From Varanus komodoensis (taxonomy: Eukaryota > Chordata > Lepidosauria > Squamata > Varanidae): a stretch of DNA of 64,000 nucleotides. Positions 13,282 through 25,499 of the stretch are shown one piece after another (position 1 is the stretch's first letter; each line of letters starts with the position of its first letter). The notes beneath the pieces are model-generated. The model did no database searches. It saw only the letters and a list, made by a program, of their open reading frames with translations, and was not told the DNA's origin. The position numbers and the translations under genes were made by a program. The DNA is taken from assembly GCF_004798865.1 (NCBI RefSeq), contig NW_025336114.1, positions 3,461,160 through 3,525,159 of the forward strand, read 5' to 3'.

Positions 13282-13440
13282 TTCTTCATCGTGGCCTCTG
13301 TGTATCACACATACGGGTTCTGCGCCTGCGCAGTGCCTTTGGCTGAAAGATTGATAGCTAACGGTTTGGTGGGAAAATTCCTCCCCCTCCCCCCTAGCAG
13401 TATATATGGAGCAGAGTGTCCGCCATTTTCCAGTCTTTGC
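13282..13440 (+). repeat. DIRS A left inverted terminal repeat
   Basis: Begins 'ttcttcatcgtggcctctgt' and extends through the 'agcagtatatatggagcag' block. It is the inverted counterpart of about 18885-19042 at the other end of the element. Confidence 0.88.
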
Positions 13441-13652
13441 GACTGCCGTTTGTTGTGCCTCGTGCCACTTCGCTCTCGCTTAGATCGTTCCTCGTGCTCT
13501 CTTGCTTCGAACTCTTCTTCTCTTTTTCCAAGTTAGTATCCCTAGTTATATTGCTCTTATTGTTCCAGTTACTCTCTCCGTTTTTTCTTGTTCTTCTTGT
13601 TCCTATATATAATCTACTCCCGCTATACTACCCTCCTTTTTTCTTCTTCTGC

Positions 13653-15580
13653 GATGGCGCAACGAGCAGCATTCCGCAAGTGCGGAGAGTGTGACTCCAA
13701 AATGCCCGCTGCAGACCCGCACAACCTATGCCTCCTCTGTTTAGGGGAGGGTCACAGGACGGACAAATGCGGCCATTGTCTGGCCTTCTCTAAACAGGCC
13801 GGGAAGAATAGGGAGAACCGCTTATGTAAGCTCCTGTGGGACCAGGCTCTCTTACAATTGGACCGGCTGGTGGCTAAGCCTGCTACAACTTCAGCTCCAC
13901 CTGACTGCCATCCATCTTCAGCCGATCCACCGCAACATCCGGCCCCTTTCTCTGCTGCTCCGCCCTCACGCCCTTTAGGTGAAGGTGCTCCTGCCATGGG
14001 TGATCAGCCTGTTTCCCTGCCCAAGAAACAGCAGGAAAAGAGGAAGCACAGTGTCCCTGAGAAGCCATCTGTGCTCAAGAAGGCCAAAAGGGATAAGGCT
14101 GAAAAACCGGCTAAAAAACCAAAGAAACCCGAGCATTCGAAACACCGACACTCGGGTTCGGCGGCTTCCTCGGTCTAACGCCTTCGGGTCCGGCCATTCA
14201 GGCGGCGATGAGAGTTACTCCTCCAGCCTCTCCACACCGTACGGGATCTGAACTGCACCAGGATCCACCTTGCGGTTCGATTTCCGATGGTGAGATTCAA
14301 GACTCCCTGCCGAGGGCCCGGTCCCTGACACCTATGCCGCCTGTTCGGCTCGACACTGGAACTGGATTGTCCCCACTGAGAAGCCATAGGAGCCGGTCTT
14401 CTGAAGCCCGTTCCGATGACTGGTACCATTCCTGGTACTCTTTCGTACCGAGATGGCCCGACTATCCGTCGGATACTACCCGGCTGCTAGAGGCTGATCC
14501 TCTCCACCAGCTCCTCGGGATTGACCTCATTCTACGGCCTCGAGAGAAGCCGGGCGTGCTCCGTCTCAGGAGAGCAGTAGATCGCAGTTGCCAGGGGACT
14601 CTTCTTCCAGCATCCCGTCTCCATATTGAGTGGACTTGGACAAGTCTGAGGTCGATCACCAGAAGAGCCGCACATCTCATTTGCTGAATTGATGTCCAGG
14701 CTGGTGAAGTCGCTGGAAATCAAGGCAAATCAACAACCTGGTCCCAGCACTGATCATTTCTACGATGTAGTGCGGGGCAAACAATCGACCTCCATCACTT
14801 TACCACTCTTCGGCAAGCGATGACCCAACCATGGGACCAACCTCAACCGACCTCGAGAAGATATTAAGCTATGTACAGAGTTCGGGAGGGGGACATTCCA
14901 TTCTTCCTCCGCCACCCCAAACCGAACTCGGTGGTAGTGGAATCTTCTCAAGGCCGGGAGGCACGGGGTCACACAGCGCCCTGCGACAAAGAGGGAAGGA
15001 AGATCAACTCCCTCGCGTGCTGGGTCTATGCAGCTTCGGGACTCGGCCTAAGAATCTCTAATTATGAGGTGACCCTGGCGCGTTATCAACACTTTATAAT
15101 GCAGCGCCTGGACAACATCATCACCGCCCTCCCAGATAATCAAGGTGACCTAGCGCGGGTATTCGTAAAGGAGGCAATGCAGGTCGCGGTACAACAGCTA
15201 TCCACAGCTAGACATCGTGTGGACATGGACTCGAGGGCTCTCGTCGGTGCCATCTCTCTCCAGAGACACGCCTGGTTGTGTAACTGCAACTTTCTGGAAG
15301 AGATGAAGAGGAGGATCGAGGAGATGTCCTTTGATGGGTCCAGCCTCTTCAATGCAAAGACCGACCACAAGTTGAAGAAGATCCATGAGTCAAGGATGAT
15401 GGCCTGGTGTATGGAGATGGAACCTCTTCTTCGATGTAAGTGGTCGTGGACCTGTCCACAATACCGACAGCAATACCCACCCCGCCAACAGCCACAGCAT
15501 TGTCAGCAACGCCGCAAACAACCACCCCAGCGATTCCAGCAAGGCCGCCGCTGCTTTGACGGAGACAAACGCCAGCACTG
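13653..15580 (+). other. DIRS A gag-like region (fossil)
   Basis: The N-terminal part is Cys/His-rich (CGECDSKM, LCLLCLGEGHRTDKCGHC), resembling a zinc-binding module, then Pro/Lys-rich linkers, then a region ending in a Gln/Arg-rich tail. This is the usual position of gag-like ORF1 in DIRS. Broken fossil. Confidence 0.8.
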
Positions 15581-15689
15581 ATGGGGCGGGCGAACCTTTC
15601 CTCTCCTTCAAACCCCACCCTCCCCCCTCTCATTTGGGGACCGGCTGAAAAGCCAACTCCCTGTTTGGGAGTCCATTACATCTGATGGG

Positions 15690-17220
15690 TGGGTGTTATC
15701 CATCATCCAGCATGGATATAGAATTGAATTCGACATCATTCCATCATCGAGTTCTATCCGGTTCACTCCATGCTCACCGGTATTATTAGACGAGGTTCAC
15801 CAACTCCTTTCTAAAGGAGCCATTTGTTGCTTGTCTTTATCAGAAGGACTCCACGGCTTCTATTCTAGATATTTTACGGTTCCAAAACGAAACGGAGGTC
15901 TTTGACCGATGTTGGACCTGAGAGCTCTCAATAAATTTATAACACCAAAGAAGTTTTGGATGACCACACTTCAAAATATCCTGCCGTTGCTGGGGAGAGA
16001 GGATTGGTTCGCCTCACTGGACTTAAGGGATGTCTATTTTCATATTTCGATCCATCCATGTCATAGGCATTTCCTCCGTTTCGCGGTTGCTTCTGAAATC
16101 TACGAATTCACGGTGCTCCCGTTTGGACTGGCCACTGCCCCGAGGGTCTTCACGAAGTGTATGGCCCCTGTCTGCGCGTACCTTCGACTCCGCGGAGTTC
16201 AGATATACCCTTACCTCAATGACTGGCTGTTGGTTTCCCGGACTAGAGAAGGACTTCGCTCCTCTGTAAATATGGCTTGTGACTTATTGCAGGACCTTGG
16301 ACTCTGCATTAATCGTGAGAAATCTTCTCTTGTCCCTACGCAGATGATCAACTTTGTTGGAGCCCGGCTGGATTCTACGGTGGCGAAGGCCTTCCTCCCT
16401 CAAGACAGACAACGCACTATCGCTCAACACATCCACCAAATTCAATGAGACGGAACTGTTCCTGCCTGATCTGTTCGAAGACTTTTGGGGCACATGGCAG
16501 CATCCATTGCTGTAGTTCCATATGCCAAACTTCGGCTTCGCCCCCTTCAACTGTTCTTCAACAGAATGTTCCAGCCACAGACGGATTTACCTATGAAGTG
16601 AATTCGACTCCTGTCCTCCGTCCTACAATCTCTACTATGGTGGACGGCATCAGAAAACCTAAACATCGGAGTTCTGTTCTGAGCTCGGTACCCTACAGTG
16701 ACTCTCGGTACCGATGCGTCTCTGCTGGAATGGGGAGCCCTGTGCTCTGGCCTACACATGCAGGGCGTATGGAACCGACAGGAGTCCAGGAATCATATCA
16801 ACTTCCTGGAACTTCTTGCAGTATTCAAAGCACTGCAATCATTCGAGGACGTGCTTTGCTGTCGAGTCGTCCAGATAACCTTGGACAACATTGCCACAGT
16901 CTTTTACTTGAACAAGCAAGGGGGGACAAAGTCACCAACGTTAGCCCGGCTATCAATGCAAATCTGGGAGTGGTGCATACCGAGAGATATTACCCTGATA
17001 GCAGTACATCTAGCGGGTACGGACAATGTGGAAGCAGATCTCTTAAGCAGACACATGTCCAAGTCGCACGAATGGGAACTGGACCGTCAGACATGCAACA
17101 GGCTGTTCCAGCGATGGGGCCTCCCAGATATAGACCTATTCGCCACCGACAAAACAGGATGTGCACGACTTCTTGCTAAAGAGCGGGAATCGAACGGGGG
17201 TCGTCTGGGGATGCCTTTAT
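15690..17220 (+). other. DIRS A reverse transcriptase-RNase H region (fossil)
   Basis: Recognised from KKFWMTTLQNILPLLGREDW, the palm-domain block SLDLRD, FGLATAPRVFTKCMAP and, further on, the RNase H-like stretch ITLDNIATVFYLNKQGG and ADLLSRHMS. These match DIRS pol. Broken fossil. Confidence 0.88.
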
Positions 17221-17329
17221 GATCCCTTGGAACGATATGACATTTTACGCTTTCCCCCGATTCCCCTCATCATGAGAGTAATAGCAAAGATAATTCACGA
17301 CGGGGCCACAGGACTGCTGATAACTCCTT

Positions 17330-18626
17330 GGTGGCCACGCCAGCCATGGTTCTCGACACTTCTTCACATTTCTCGAGAGAAATACCTTCAACTCCCTCCC
17401 ATTCCTTATCTCATAACTCAGCAGGAGGGCACGATCCAGCACCCAGATCTAGCGTCGCTGAAACTGACAGCCTGGCGAATTTGGTAGCAGTCAACGTCGG
17501 CCCGGTACCAACGCCATCTGCAGTTCCTACTGATCCTATCCCTAGATCCGACATACCATTCCACGCTGTGAATCCATCTACCTCCTCTACGTCCTCGGAT
17601 CCGACGAATCTTCTGTTGGCTTCGCGAGTTCTTCATCTGGACATCCAATATATTCTTGATTCTGCGCTAAGGTTGTCCACTCGAAAATCGTATACAGCGA
17701 AGTGGTGTAGATTCTCTAGTTTTGCTGAATCTCACTCATTTTCACCGAATTCTGCATCCATAGATCATATCCTCCAGTTCCTTTTAGAACTCCACCGTTC
17801 TGGACTTAAACCATCCTCCATAAGAGTGTATACAGCGGCAATTTCCTATTACCGCAGTACAGTGCAGGGTTCTTCCATTTTTTCTCAACCATTGGTTAAG
17901 AGATTTCTTAAGGGACTCTGCAACCTCCATCTGACGGTCAGACCGCTTTTGCCTACGTGACAGGCACTGACAAGACCTCCTTTTGAACCCTTGGCAACAA
18001 TTGACTTAGGTCTTGTTTCTTGGAAAACTGCTTTCCTTGTAGCAGTTACTTCAGCCCGGAGATCTAATGAATTCTGTGCCCTCAGGGTAGACCCTCCATT
18101 TTTGAACTTTCTCAAAGAGAAGGTAGTTCTGCAAATGGATCTGTCTTTTCTTCCAAAAGTGGCCACGTCTTTTCACATGGACCAGGAGATTATCCTGCCT
18201 GCCTTTTTCCCGTCTCCTTCAAATCTGATTGAGAGATCCCTGCATACTCTCGATGTCCGGTGCTGTCTAGCCTTCTATAGATTGAGGACTGAGTCTATTC
18301 GACTTTCCAGTAGGCTCTTCATTAAATACTCGGAACAAAATCAAGGCTTCCCAGTTACTGCTCAGAGACTGTCCAAATGGATAGTTCACACTATTACTCT
18401 GTCCTATCAGTTGGCCAAGATAGACTTACCTACAGTTCCCCGGGGTCATTCTATTAGAGCTGTAGCTGCTTCCTCAGCTTTTGCGTCAGGAGTTCCGACT
18501 GAGGATGTCTGTAGAGCTGCCACCTGGGCTACTCCATGTACTTTCACTAGGCATTATAGACTGGATGTTCGTGCTAGACAGGACTGCTCCTTTGGCAGAA
18601 CCATTCTTTCAACTATTCTTCGTTGA
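17330..18626 (+). other. DIRS A tyrosine recombinase region (fossil)
   Basis: C-terminal lambda-integrase-type recombinase. The N-terminal core-binding part includes STRKSYTAKWCRF and SSIRVYTAAISYYRS. The catalytic part includes HSIRAVAASSAFASG and AATWATPCTFTRHYR, the H-x-x-R and final Tyr blocks of DIRS recombinases. Broken fossil. Confidence 0.87.
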
Positions 18627-18666
18627 TGACACCTCCCTCCACCATTTTGGGTAAGCTTGTTATTCT

Positions 18667-18759
18667 ACCCATATGTGTGATGTACAGAGGCCACAATGAA
18701 GAAAAGCAGGTTGCTTACCTGTAACTGATGTTCTTCGAGTGGCCATCTGTGCAGTCACA
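18667..18759 (+). repeat. DIRS A internal complementary region
   Basis: The first half ('acccatatgtgtgatgtaca' through 'cacaatgaagaa') is complementary to the left terminus. The second half ('aagcaggttgcttacctgta' onward) is complementary to the right terminus. This joined-ends copy is the hallmark that lets DIRS elements circularise. Confidence 0.9.
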
Positions 18760-18884
18760 CAACCCACCCGCCAGCCCCGCTTGGTGTCTTGGTGGCTCTA
18801 TTCTTTCTTCAGTACCGACAAATTTTTTCTGTTTAGTCTAGCTGTAATTTATTTTTCTGTAGAGAGCGAATGTCCGGTCTATTA

Positions 18885-19072
18885 AAGACTGGAAAATGGT
18901 GGACACCCTGCTCCATATATACTGCTAGGGGGAAGGGGAGCGGAGTTTTCCCACCAACTGTTAGCTATCAATCTTCCAGCCAAAGGCACTGCGCTGGCAC
19001 AGAACCCATATGTGTGACTGCACAGATGGCCACTCGAAGAACATCAGTTACAGGTAAGCAACCTGCTTTTTT
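18885..19072 (-). repeat. DIRS A right inverted terminal repeat
   Basis: The complement of this stretch repeats the left terminus in order: outer 'ttcttcgagtggccatctgt', 'gtgcctttggctggaagatt', then the TATA-like block. It extends about 30 bases further outward than the left one and ends in 'gcaacctgctttt'. Confidence 0.88.
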
Positions 19073-20237
19073 CAAAAAGCAATCAGATGTCACACTATGT
19101 TTACCTAAAGAATCTTCTAGGGCAGGACTGCTGTCTCCCCAGAGGAAAAAGATATTGCAAGATAAATGGGAGTCTGATGCCATCTGCTGTTTTAAATCCA
19201 ATCCAAATCTAATTTAGTTTATTTATAACATGTTTGGCGAAAATGTTTAGAAGCATCAGCCAGTGCCCTTTAGTCTGGATGTCATTTTCACTGAACCAAT
19301 TTTAAAGCATATAAAGATACTGTATTATTACAGTGCATTCACTGATTTAACAAAATTGAACTTGCAAAAGTAAACTTTATTTTGATTCAGTGAAAGTTTG
19401 TAAGGCATGTCTGTAAAAATGGATATGGGGTGGGGGGTTCATGTGTTAACTTGCAGTGCTGGTTGCCCAGTCTGTGTTTCATTTTGTTTTGCTTCCTTCA
19501 GCTTGTTTCTGAAAATACTTTCAGTGCTGCTTAGTTGCATAGCCAGTTCCTGGGGAGCAATATCCAACTCCATGAAATGCTGCAGCAGTCATAGAATAAA
19601 TTATGATGAAGGTTGTCTATCTTGGTAGCTGCAGTTTCCTTACTTATTTAAGTCTAAAAGCTTTTGGGAAGAGGAGGGGAAAGGGCATTTAGGTAGCTAT
19701 TGAATCAGTATTGTCTATAACATGATCTGCCCAGTGAAATATGTATAAATAGGAACTTGACAGTGTTGAACAACTTTGCATCAATCTGGCTTGATGCAGA
19801 CATCATGCAGACATCATACTTACTTCCACTCATCTGTGATGTAAATAACATGCATTGGATGCATTGACAATTTGTGATTCACACACACAGCAGTGATACA
19901 GTCTTCACAGCAGTGATACAGTCTTGTAATATACTAAATACAGTACTAACATTAGGCCTGCAGATAAGTGGAAGAAGGGCATATGCTTCATTCTAACAAA
20001 TCATAGTTACATCTACCCTTCTGAGCATTGGGACTCTCTCCCATTTTCTCTAAGTCCTCAAAGTTTTAGCACAAGGACAAAAACTTCAGGCCCAGAGGCC
20101 CAAATTGCCTTTCCAATCCAGGCTTCTGGAGTCTCTCAGTTGACTGCACTGTTTCCATTGACCATTGTTTGTTGTTTCTTGGTTTTTGTACAGTTTTTTC
20201 TCCCATTGTAAAAAGTCAAAATACCTCTTCTAAGGAT
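19073..20237 (+). other. NDRG3 intron 2-3, unassigned
   Basis: No exon or known repeat recognised. A short tandem duplication of 'cagcagtgatacagtctt' occurs at about 19888-19925. Confidence 0.6.
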
Positions 20238-23110
20238 TAAATCATAGAAATAGAATAGTAGAGGTAGAAGGGTCCATAAAGACCATCAGGTCCAACACCC
20301 AGCTGTTGCAGGACATCAGTTTACACCATCCCGCTCAGATGGCTGTCCAGTTTCCTTTTGAATGTCTCTAGTGTGGGAGAGCCCACAACCTCTGTAGGCA
20401 ACTGGTTCCACTGTTGTATCGCCCTGACAGTAAGGAAACTTTTCCTGATGTCCAGACTGAACCTGAGTTGTCGCAACTTGACTTGATTATTCTGTGTCCT
20501 ACAGTCTGGTATCAGTGAAAAGAGATCTTGACCTTCTTCTTTATGACAGCCTTTGAGGTACTTACAGAGGGATATCATGCCCCCCCCCCCCAGTCTTCTC
20601 TTCTCAAGGCTGAACATGCCCATGTGTCCAGTCTCTCCTCATAGGACAGTGGCCCCTTTCTAATTTTTCTGCATCTTAACTCTTGCTGCCCAAAACTGGA
20701 CAAAGTATTCCAGATGGAGTCTGACTAGTGAGGAGTGTTCTAGTTCTTGTGATTTGAAAGTAATACTTCTATTAATGCATCCCAAAATAGCATTTGCTGT
20801 TTTGGTGGCTGCATTGCATTGTTGGCTCATATTTAGCCTGTTGTCCACAATTATTCCGAGGTCTTTTTCCTTTTCAGTTCTGTTGAGCTATGTATTCCCT
20901 ATATTGTTTCAATGCATTTAGGTTCTTTTTCCTAGGTGGAGGAATTGGTATTTGTTCCTGTTGAATTTCATTTTGTTACTTTCGGCCCAGCATTCAAGCT
21001 TATCAAGATCGGCTTGGATCTTCATTCTGTCTTCCAAGCAGTTTGCTATTACACCCAGTTTTGTATCATCTGCAAGTCTGATTATCTTTCCTTGTGTTTC
21101 CTCATCTAAATTATGACTAAAGATGCTAAAGAGCACTGGGCCCAGGACTGAACCCTGCAGCACACCACTAGTTTGAGAAGGTGATATTGATGAGCACTCT
21201 TTGTGTTTGATTTAGCAGCCAATTTTGTATCAACCTCATAGTTTTTCTATCTAGACCACTTTTTACTAATTTTCTTATCAGAATGTTGTGGGCCACTATG
21301 CTGAAAGCTTTGCTAAAGTCTAGATAGATTATGTCCACAATGTTCCCTCGGTCCCTTTGGGACATTACCCAGTCAAAAATGAGATTAAATTAGTCTGATA
21401 GAATTTATTTTTGATAAACCCATGTTGGCTTCTATTAATCACTGCATTTTCTTCAAGATGATTTTTTAATAATTTTCCTGGAATTTTTCCAGGGATTGGT
21501 CTGTAGGATTCATCCTTTCATTCATTCCCAGGTTCATCCTTTTTTCCCCATTTTTGAAGATGGGACAATGTTAGCCCTTCTCTAGTAATCTGGCACTTCT
21601 GTTATTTTCTAAGAATTAACGAAGATAATAGCCAGTGGTTCTGAAAGTTCTTCCACTAGTTCTTTCATGGAGGTTCATCAGGCTCCTGGAGATTTGAATG
21701 TGTTTATTCCATTTAGGTATTTCTTGACCATTTGTCTGTCACTCTTGGGCTGCTCTCTCTCACTTTCAGCTTGCTCTTGGTTGTAGATTTTCTTGTGAGA
21801 AAAGGCTGAGATGAAGTAGGAATTGAGTGCCTCTGTTATTTCCTTAACTCTGCCACCCACTTTAAGTAGCTGGACACCCTTCTCTTTCACATGTCTTGTT
21901 TTGGATGTATCTGAAGAAGGCTTTCTTGTTGTTCTTAGCATCCCTTGCCATTCTCAGTTCATTTCCTGCTTTAGCCTTCCTGATGCCGGCCCTGCAATTC
22001 CTTGCTATTTGTTTATATTCTTCTTTTGTGTCCTGGCCCTGCTTCCACTTCCTGTACATGTTTTTTCTTTCTTTCAGGAAGTCACATGGGCTTCCTCTGT
22101 TGTTTTCTACACGTTTTTCTTGTTAGAATTGTTCATAGTTGTGCTTGGAGAATCTTCTTTTTCAAGATTTCCCATCCCTCTTGGACTCCTTTTCCCTTAA
22201 GAGCGAGTTGCCATGGTACTTCACTTATCAATTTTCTGAGTTAGTCAAAGTTGGCTTTCTTGAGGTCCAAGATACACGTTTGGCTGCAGTTAACCTTTGT
22301 CTCCTTTATTATTGAGAATTTGAGTATTGCATGGTCACTGTTACCCAGAGTTCCCATGGCTGCTATTTTGTCCACCAGGCTATCCTTGTTAGTATTAAAT
22401 CAAGGATAGCTGATCATCTTGTTCCTTCCTCTACCTTCTGCTGGAGGAAGTTGTCAGCAATGCATGTCAGGAGTGGCCATGTTTGGCAGAAATCAGGGAA
22501 ATGGAAATCCCCTATGATGACTATATCGTTCTTGTTGGAAATACTGGGAAGTTGTTTTTTGAAGTTTGCATTCCTATACTCTTTTTGAGTGGGTGGGTGG
22601 TAATAGATACCAATAACTGTTTTTTCTTATTTTTTTGCTCCCTTTGAATTAAGCCAGATGCTTTCAGTGAAGCTACTAAGTTCCTCTTGTATTTCTGTGC
22701 AGATATGTATCTATCACATATAGTGCAACTCCATCTCCCTTTTTGTCCTTAATGTTTTTCTTGGACAGGTTATATAATCAATAGTAGAGTTTCAGTCATG
22801 CGAGTCATCTCATCAAGTTTGTTATTCGTATAAGATCATAATTGCCCTCATACACTGTGAGCTCAAGTTCGTGTTGTTTGTTTCCCATACTCAGGGCTTT
22901 GGTGTAGGGACAATGAAGTTCATTCTCATTGTGCCCTGGTTTTCTTCCTACATATTTTGGAGACTGGTTTTGGGACCTGCTTGAAGTTTTTCCTCTGTTG
23001 AAATATATAAGTCTTTGTCAGGTGATAATATGCCAGGCTATACATCTCCCTTCCCTGTATGCTTTAGTTTAAAGCCCTCATTATGAACTTTCTCATGTAG
23101 ACCAGCTTTT
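20238..23110 (-). mobile_element. CR1 LINE copy 3, long
   Basis: A reverse-strand CR1 of a different subfamily from copies 1 and 2. The minus strand shows the endonuclease start region (GNKQHELE near 22860-22890), pre-RT, RT (VDIIYLDFSKAF at about 21300-21345, then LADDTKLG at about 21060-21090), and the C-terminal part (RAIQQWNQLPTEVVGSPTLE, FKRKLDSHLSGM at 20321-20400). The left end 'aatcatagaaatagaatag' is the CR1 3' terminal repeat. A C-run at 20581-20592 lies within it. Broken by frameshifts and stops. The 5' limit is uncertain. Confidence 0.92.
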
Positions 23111-23957
23111 TCTGATCTGACCTGCTCTGTTGGAAGTCAGGAACCAGAATGAAAAAATACTAGCAGTAAGAATTTTAAGCTAAATAAAGCAAGACAAATA
23201 GCAAGCATAAACTTCATAATAACCCCTGGTTTAATATGTTTGGGTTTTTTTACACAGTGCAGATGATCTGACTTTTGATTATTGTGATATAACTTGTGTT
23301 TTGTATTTGATACAGAGTTTGTCTATAGCTGTGTTGTGATAATATTTGAAAGGCTTTAAGCAATATGAAAATACTGCTTCAAAACTAAGTTCCTTAAATG
23401 TTTACAATTATGGTTCTATATACTACTACAGTGACAAAGAGGGTGAGAGTGACAGCTCTGCTTAGATTCTTTCTTTTGAATCCCTGCACTGGTTGTTACC
23501 CTCTTTGTTCCTGGATGTAAAGAAGCATCCTGGGACTTCATTGCTTAGGAACAACCCTAATTCTGTTTTGCTTTTTTAAAAAAATGAAAATGTCTCATCA
23601 TGTATTTATACCTGCTTCAGAACACAGCTTGATAATGGGTGGGAGGGAATGGTTGCTAAATCATTAGCCTTAATGTCTGAGAGAGACTGACCAGATGGCT
23701 GCAAGAGAGAGAAGCAAACACTGTGTATTAATCTGTGCTCCAGAAATGATTTCCACTGAAATCTATGAGACTAAATAGCAAGTGAATATGTGCTAGACTA
23801 GACAACCCAAACATATACAACAAAACTGCATCAGACCCCGAAATCAAGCCCACAGGGCAATCTTCCTGTACAAGTTTCACCATCTACTGAAGACTGTGTT
23901 TGGGAAGGCATCTGTTGAAATGTGCCAAACATGAGGGTTTAATGTTGCAGCTGTAAT
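23111..23957 (+). other. NDRG3 intron 2-3, unassigned
   Basis: Unassigned intronic sequence between a CR1 and an L1 insertion; no exon-like signal. Confidence 0.6.
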
Positions 23958-23974
23958 ATAATCTGGGTTATTCT
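23958..23974 (+). repeat. L1 target-site duplication, left copy
   Basis: ATAATCTGGGTTATTCT, repeated exactly at 24570-24586. Confidence 0.93.
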
Positions 23975-24569
23975 TTTTTTTCCAAATCTTTTTATTTGCT
24001 TTCAGAAAGTATAATAGGAAAAAAGAAGAAATGTCTAAGTACATTTACAATAAACAAAAGTTTTTATCAAACACTTTCTCATCCAACCCATTCAATTCTC
24101 AGTAATATATTTATTGAACCTATACAGTTAGTTATAGATCATAAAATTGCTTTGGTAATGAATAGTAATCACAAACATTTGTAAGAATTATATTTTCTTT
24201 AACCATTATTTAAATTGTTGATAGTAAGTCTTCCTTCTTTGAGCAAATTCTTTAACTGGTCTCCTGTTGACACAACCAGTTTCCCCATTGTAGCATACTC
24301 AGCTAGTTTGTTTTTCCAGTCTTCCAACTGAAGGCAGTCTTCAGCTTTCCACTTTCAGGCGATTATGACTCTTGCCAATGTTTTTATATATTTGCAGAAG
24401 TCTGTCATAACCTTTGGGGATAGTCTCTGAGACAATACTCAGTAATATGTTCTTGGAAAGCATTCATTCAATATAATTTTAAGTATTTTCTGTATCTCAG
24501 CATGTATCTGCTTCCATTTTTTTTATTCTGCCATGTCCACCGCATATGGTAAAATGTCCCATCTATCTC
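23975..24569 (-). mobile_element. 5'-truncated L1 LINE with intact TSDs
   Basis: A 595-bp reverse-strand L1 insertion. The T-run at the left end is its poly(A) tail. The minus strand reads as the C-terminal end of L1 ORF2 (AEDCLQLEDWKNKLAEYATM and NLLKEGRLTINN). It is bounded by an exact 17-bp target-site duplication, the signature of target-primed reverse transcription. A perfect TSD and a recognisable frame suggest a fairly recent insertion. Confidence 0.93.
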
Positions 24570-24586
24570 ATAATCTGGGTTATTCT
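24570..24586 (+). repeat. L1 target-site duplication, right copy
   Basis: Second copy of ATAATCTGGGTTATTCT. Confidence 0.93.
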
Positions 24587-24766
24587 AACATGGTTTTTAG
24601 ATTTTTGCAATTGGAAATTCCTTTGTATTTGAGCAGGTTGAAAAGGGATTTCCTCCGTTGTTCAGTAATTATGTATTAGTTCTGCTGAGGACTCACTACT
24701 TTCTTTCCAAGACACCTCCCCAGGGATTGTTTACTCTAACCATCAGGTGGGCTTTTTATTCTATAG

Positions 24767-24872
24767 GAGCATGACATCGAGACTGCATATGGAGTAGTTC
24801 ATGTCACTATGCGGGGCATGTCAAAAGGAAATAGGCCTGTCATCCTCACATACCATGATATTGGCCTCAATC
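24767..24872 (+). CDS. NDRG3: NDRG3 coding exon 3 (residues 32-67, start of NDR fold)
   Basis: Starts the hydrolase-like domain with [13 protein letters not shown] and contains the family motif [12 protein letters not shown], including Asp62, one of the residues reported to contact lactate in human NDRG3. It follows a 20.7-kb intron filled with retroelements. Acceptor 'ttctatag', donor 'aatc|gtaagt', leaving phase 1. Confidence 0.96.
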
Positions 24873-25499
24873 GTAAGTTTTCTTATTTCTGGGTTATCAA
24901 GTTACCTTTTTTCCAGAGATGTATTCCCTGAGTGCACACTTTCAGACATGCAGCATTGTTATTTAGAGGTATCTTAAACACTGACCACTAAGGATCCCAA
25001 GTTTGGTACATTAAGTGAATCTAAGTTTAAGGACACAGTTGCCTAACCCAGCTGTAATTTATTGAAAGGAATTAAAATAGGCATTCAAACGGTCAAACTT
25101 AAGACAAAAGGCATTTTATAGGGTTAAATGTCAATTACACAACTTGCATTAGTAGTACTACAGACAGACGTATTGAAAGAAGTTGTTTGGTATAATTGAC
25201 ATGCAAGAATAGTTCTGGCAGCAAAAAGGAGGTAGGAAGGAAATTTGTATAGAGAATGACATGGGAGGGGCAGAAGGCTGGTAATGGGCCTAACTGAGCT
25301 TGTGAGAAAGACAGGCAAGCCAAAAGCTGTTTAATTCCTGAAGCTATACATTCTGGGGAAGTGATATGAAAAGGAGCAGGGAAAAGCTGCCAGAATTCCC
25401 CAGAAAATAATGGGGTAATGAAAGAATGGAAAAGGTGGTAGTCTGGCTACTTGCCTGAGAGAGATTAGAAAAAGGGTTGTTTGTTACCAGTCGTATTTG

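Larger units (their letters stand above)
13282..19072 (+). mobile_element. DIRS-type retrotransposon, copy A
   Basis: A fossil DIRS1-like (tyrosine-recombinase) retrotransposon of about 5.8 kb lying in NDRG3 intron 2-3 in the sense direction. Parts in order: left inverted terminal repeat with a TATA-like 'agtatatatgg'; gag-like region with Cys/His-rich N-terminus; reverse transcriptase and RNase H; tyrosine recombinase; internal complementary region; right inverted terminal repeat. It has no LTRs and no integrase, and no target-site duplication was found, as expected for DIRS. It is nearly full length but broken, with a handful of breaks across the coding region. The two inverted termini remain very similar, so it looks younger than copy B. 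Confidence 0.92.

Noticed and set aside
13282-19072. Element A as a gypsy-type LTR retrotransposon or retrovirus
   Set aside because: Termini are inverted rather than direct repeats, no integrase or protease region was recognised, and a tyrosine recombinase region is present.
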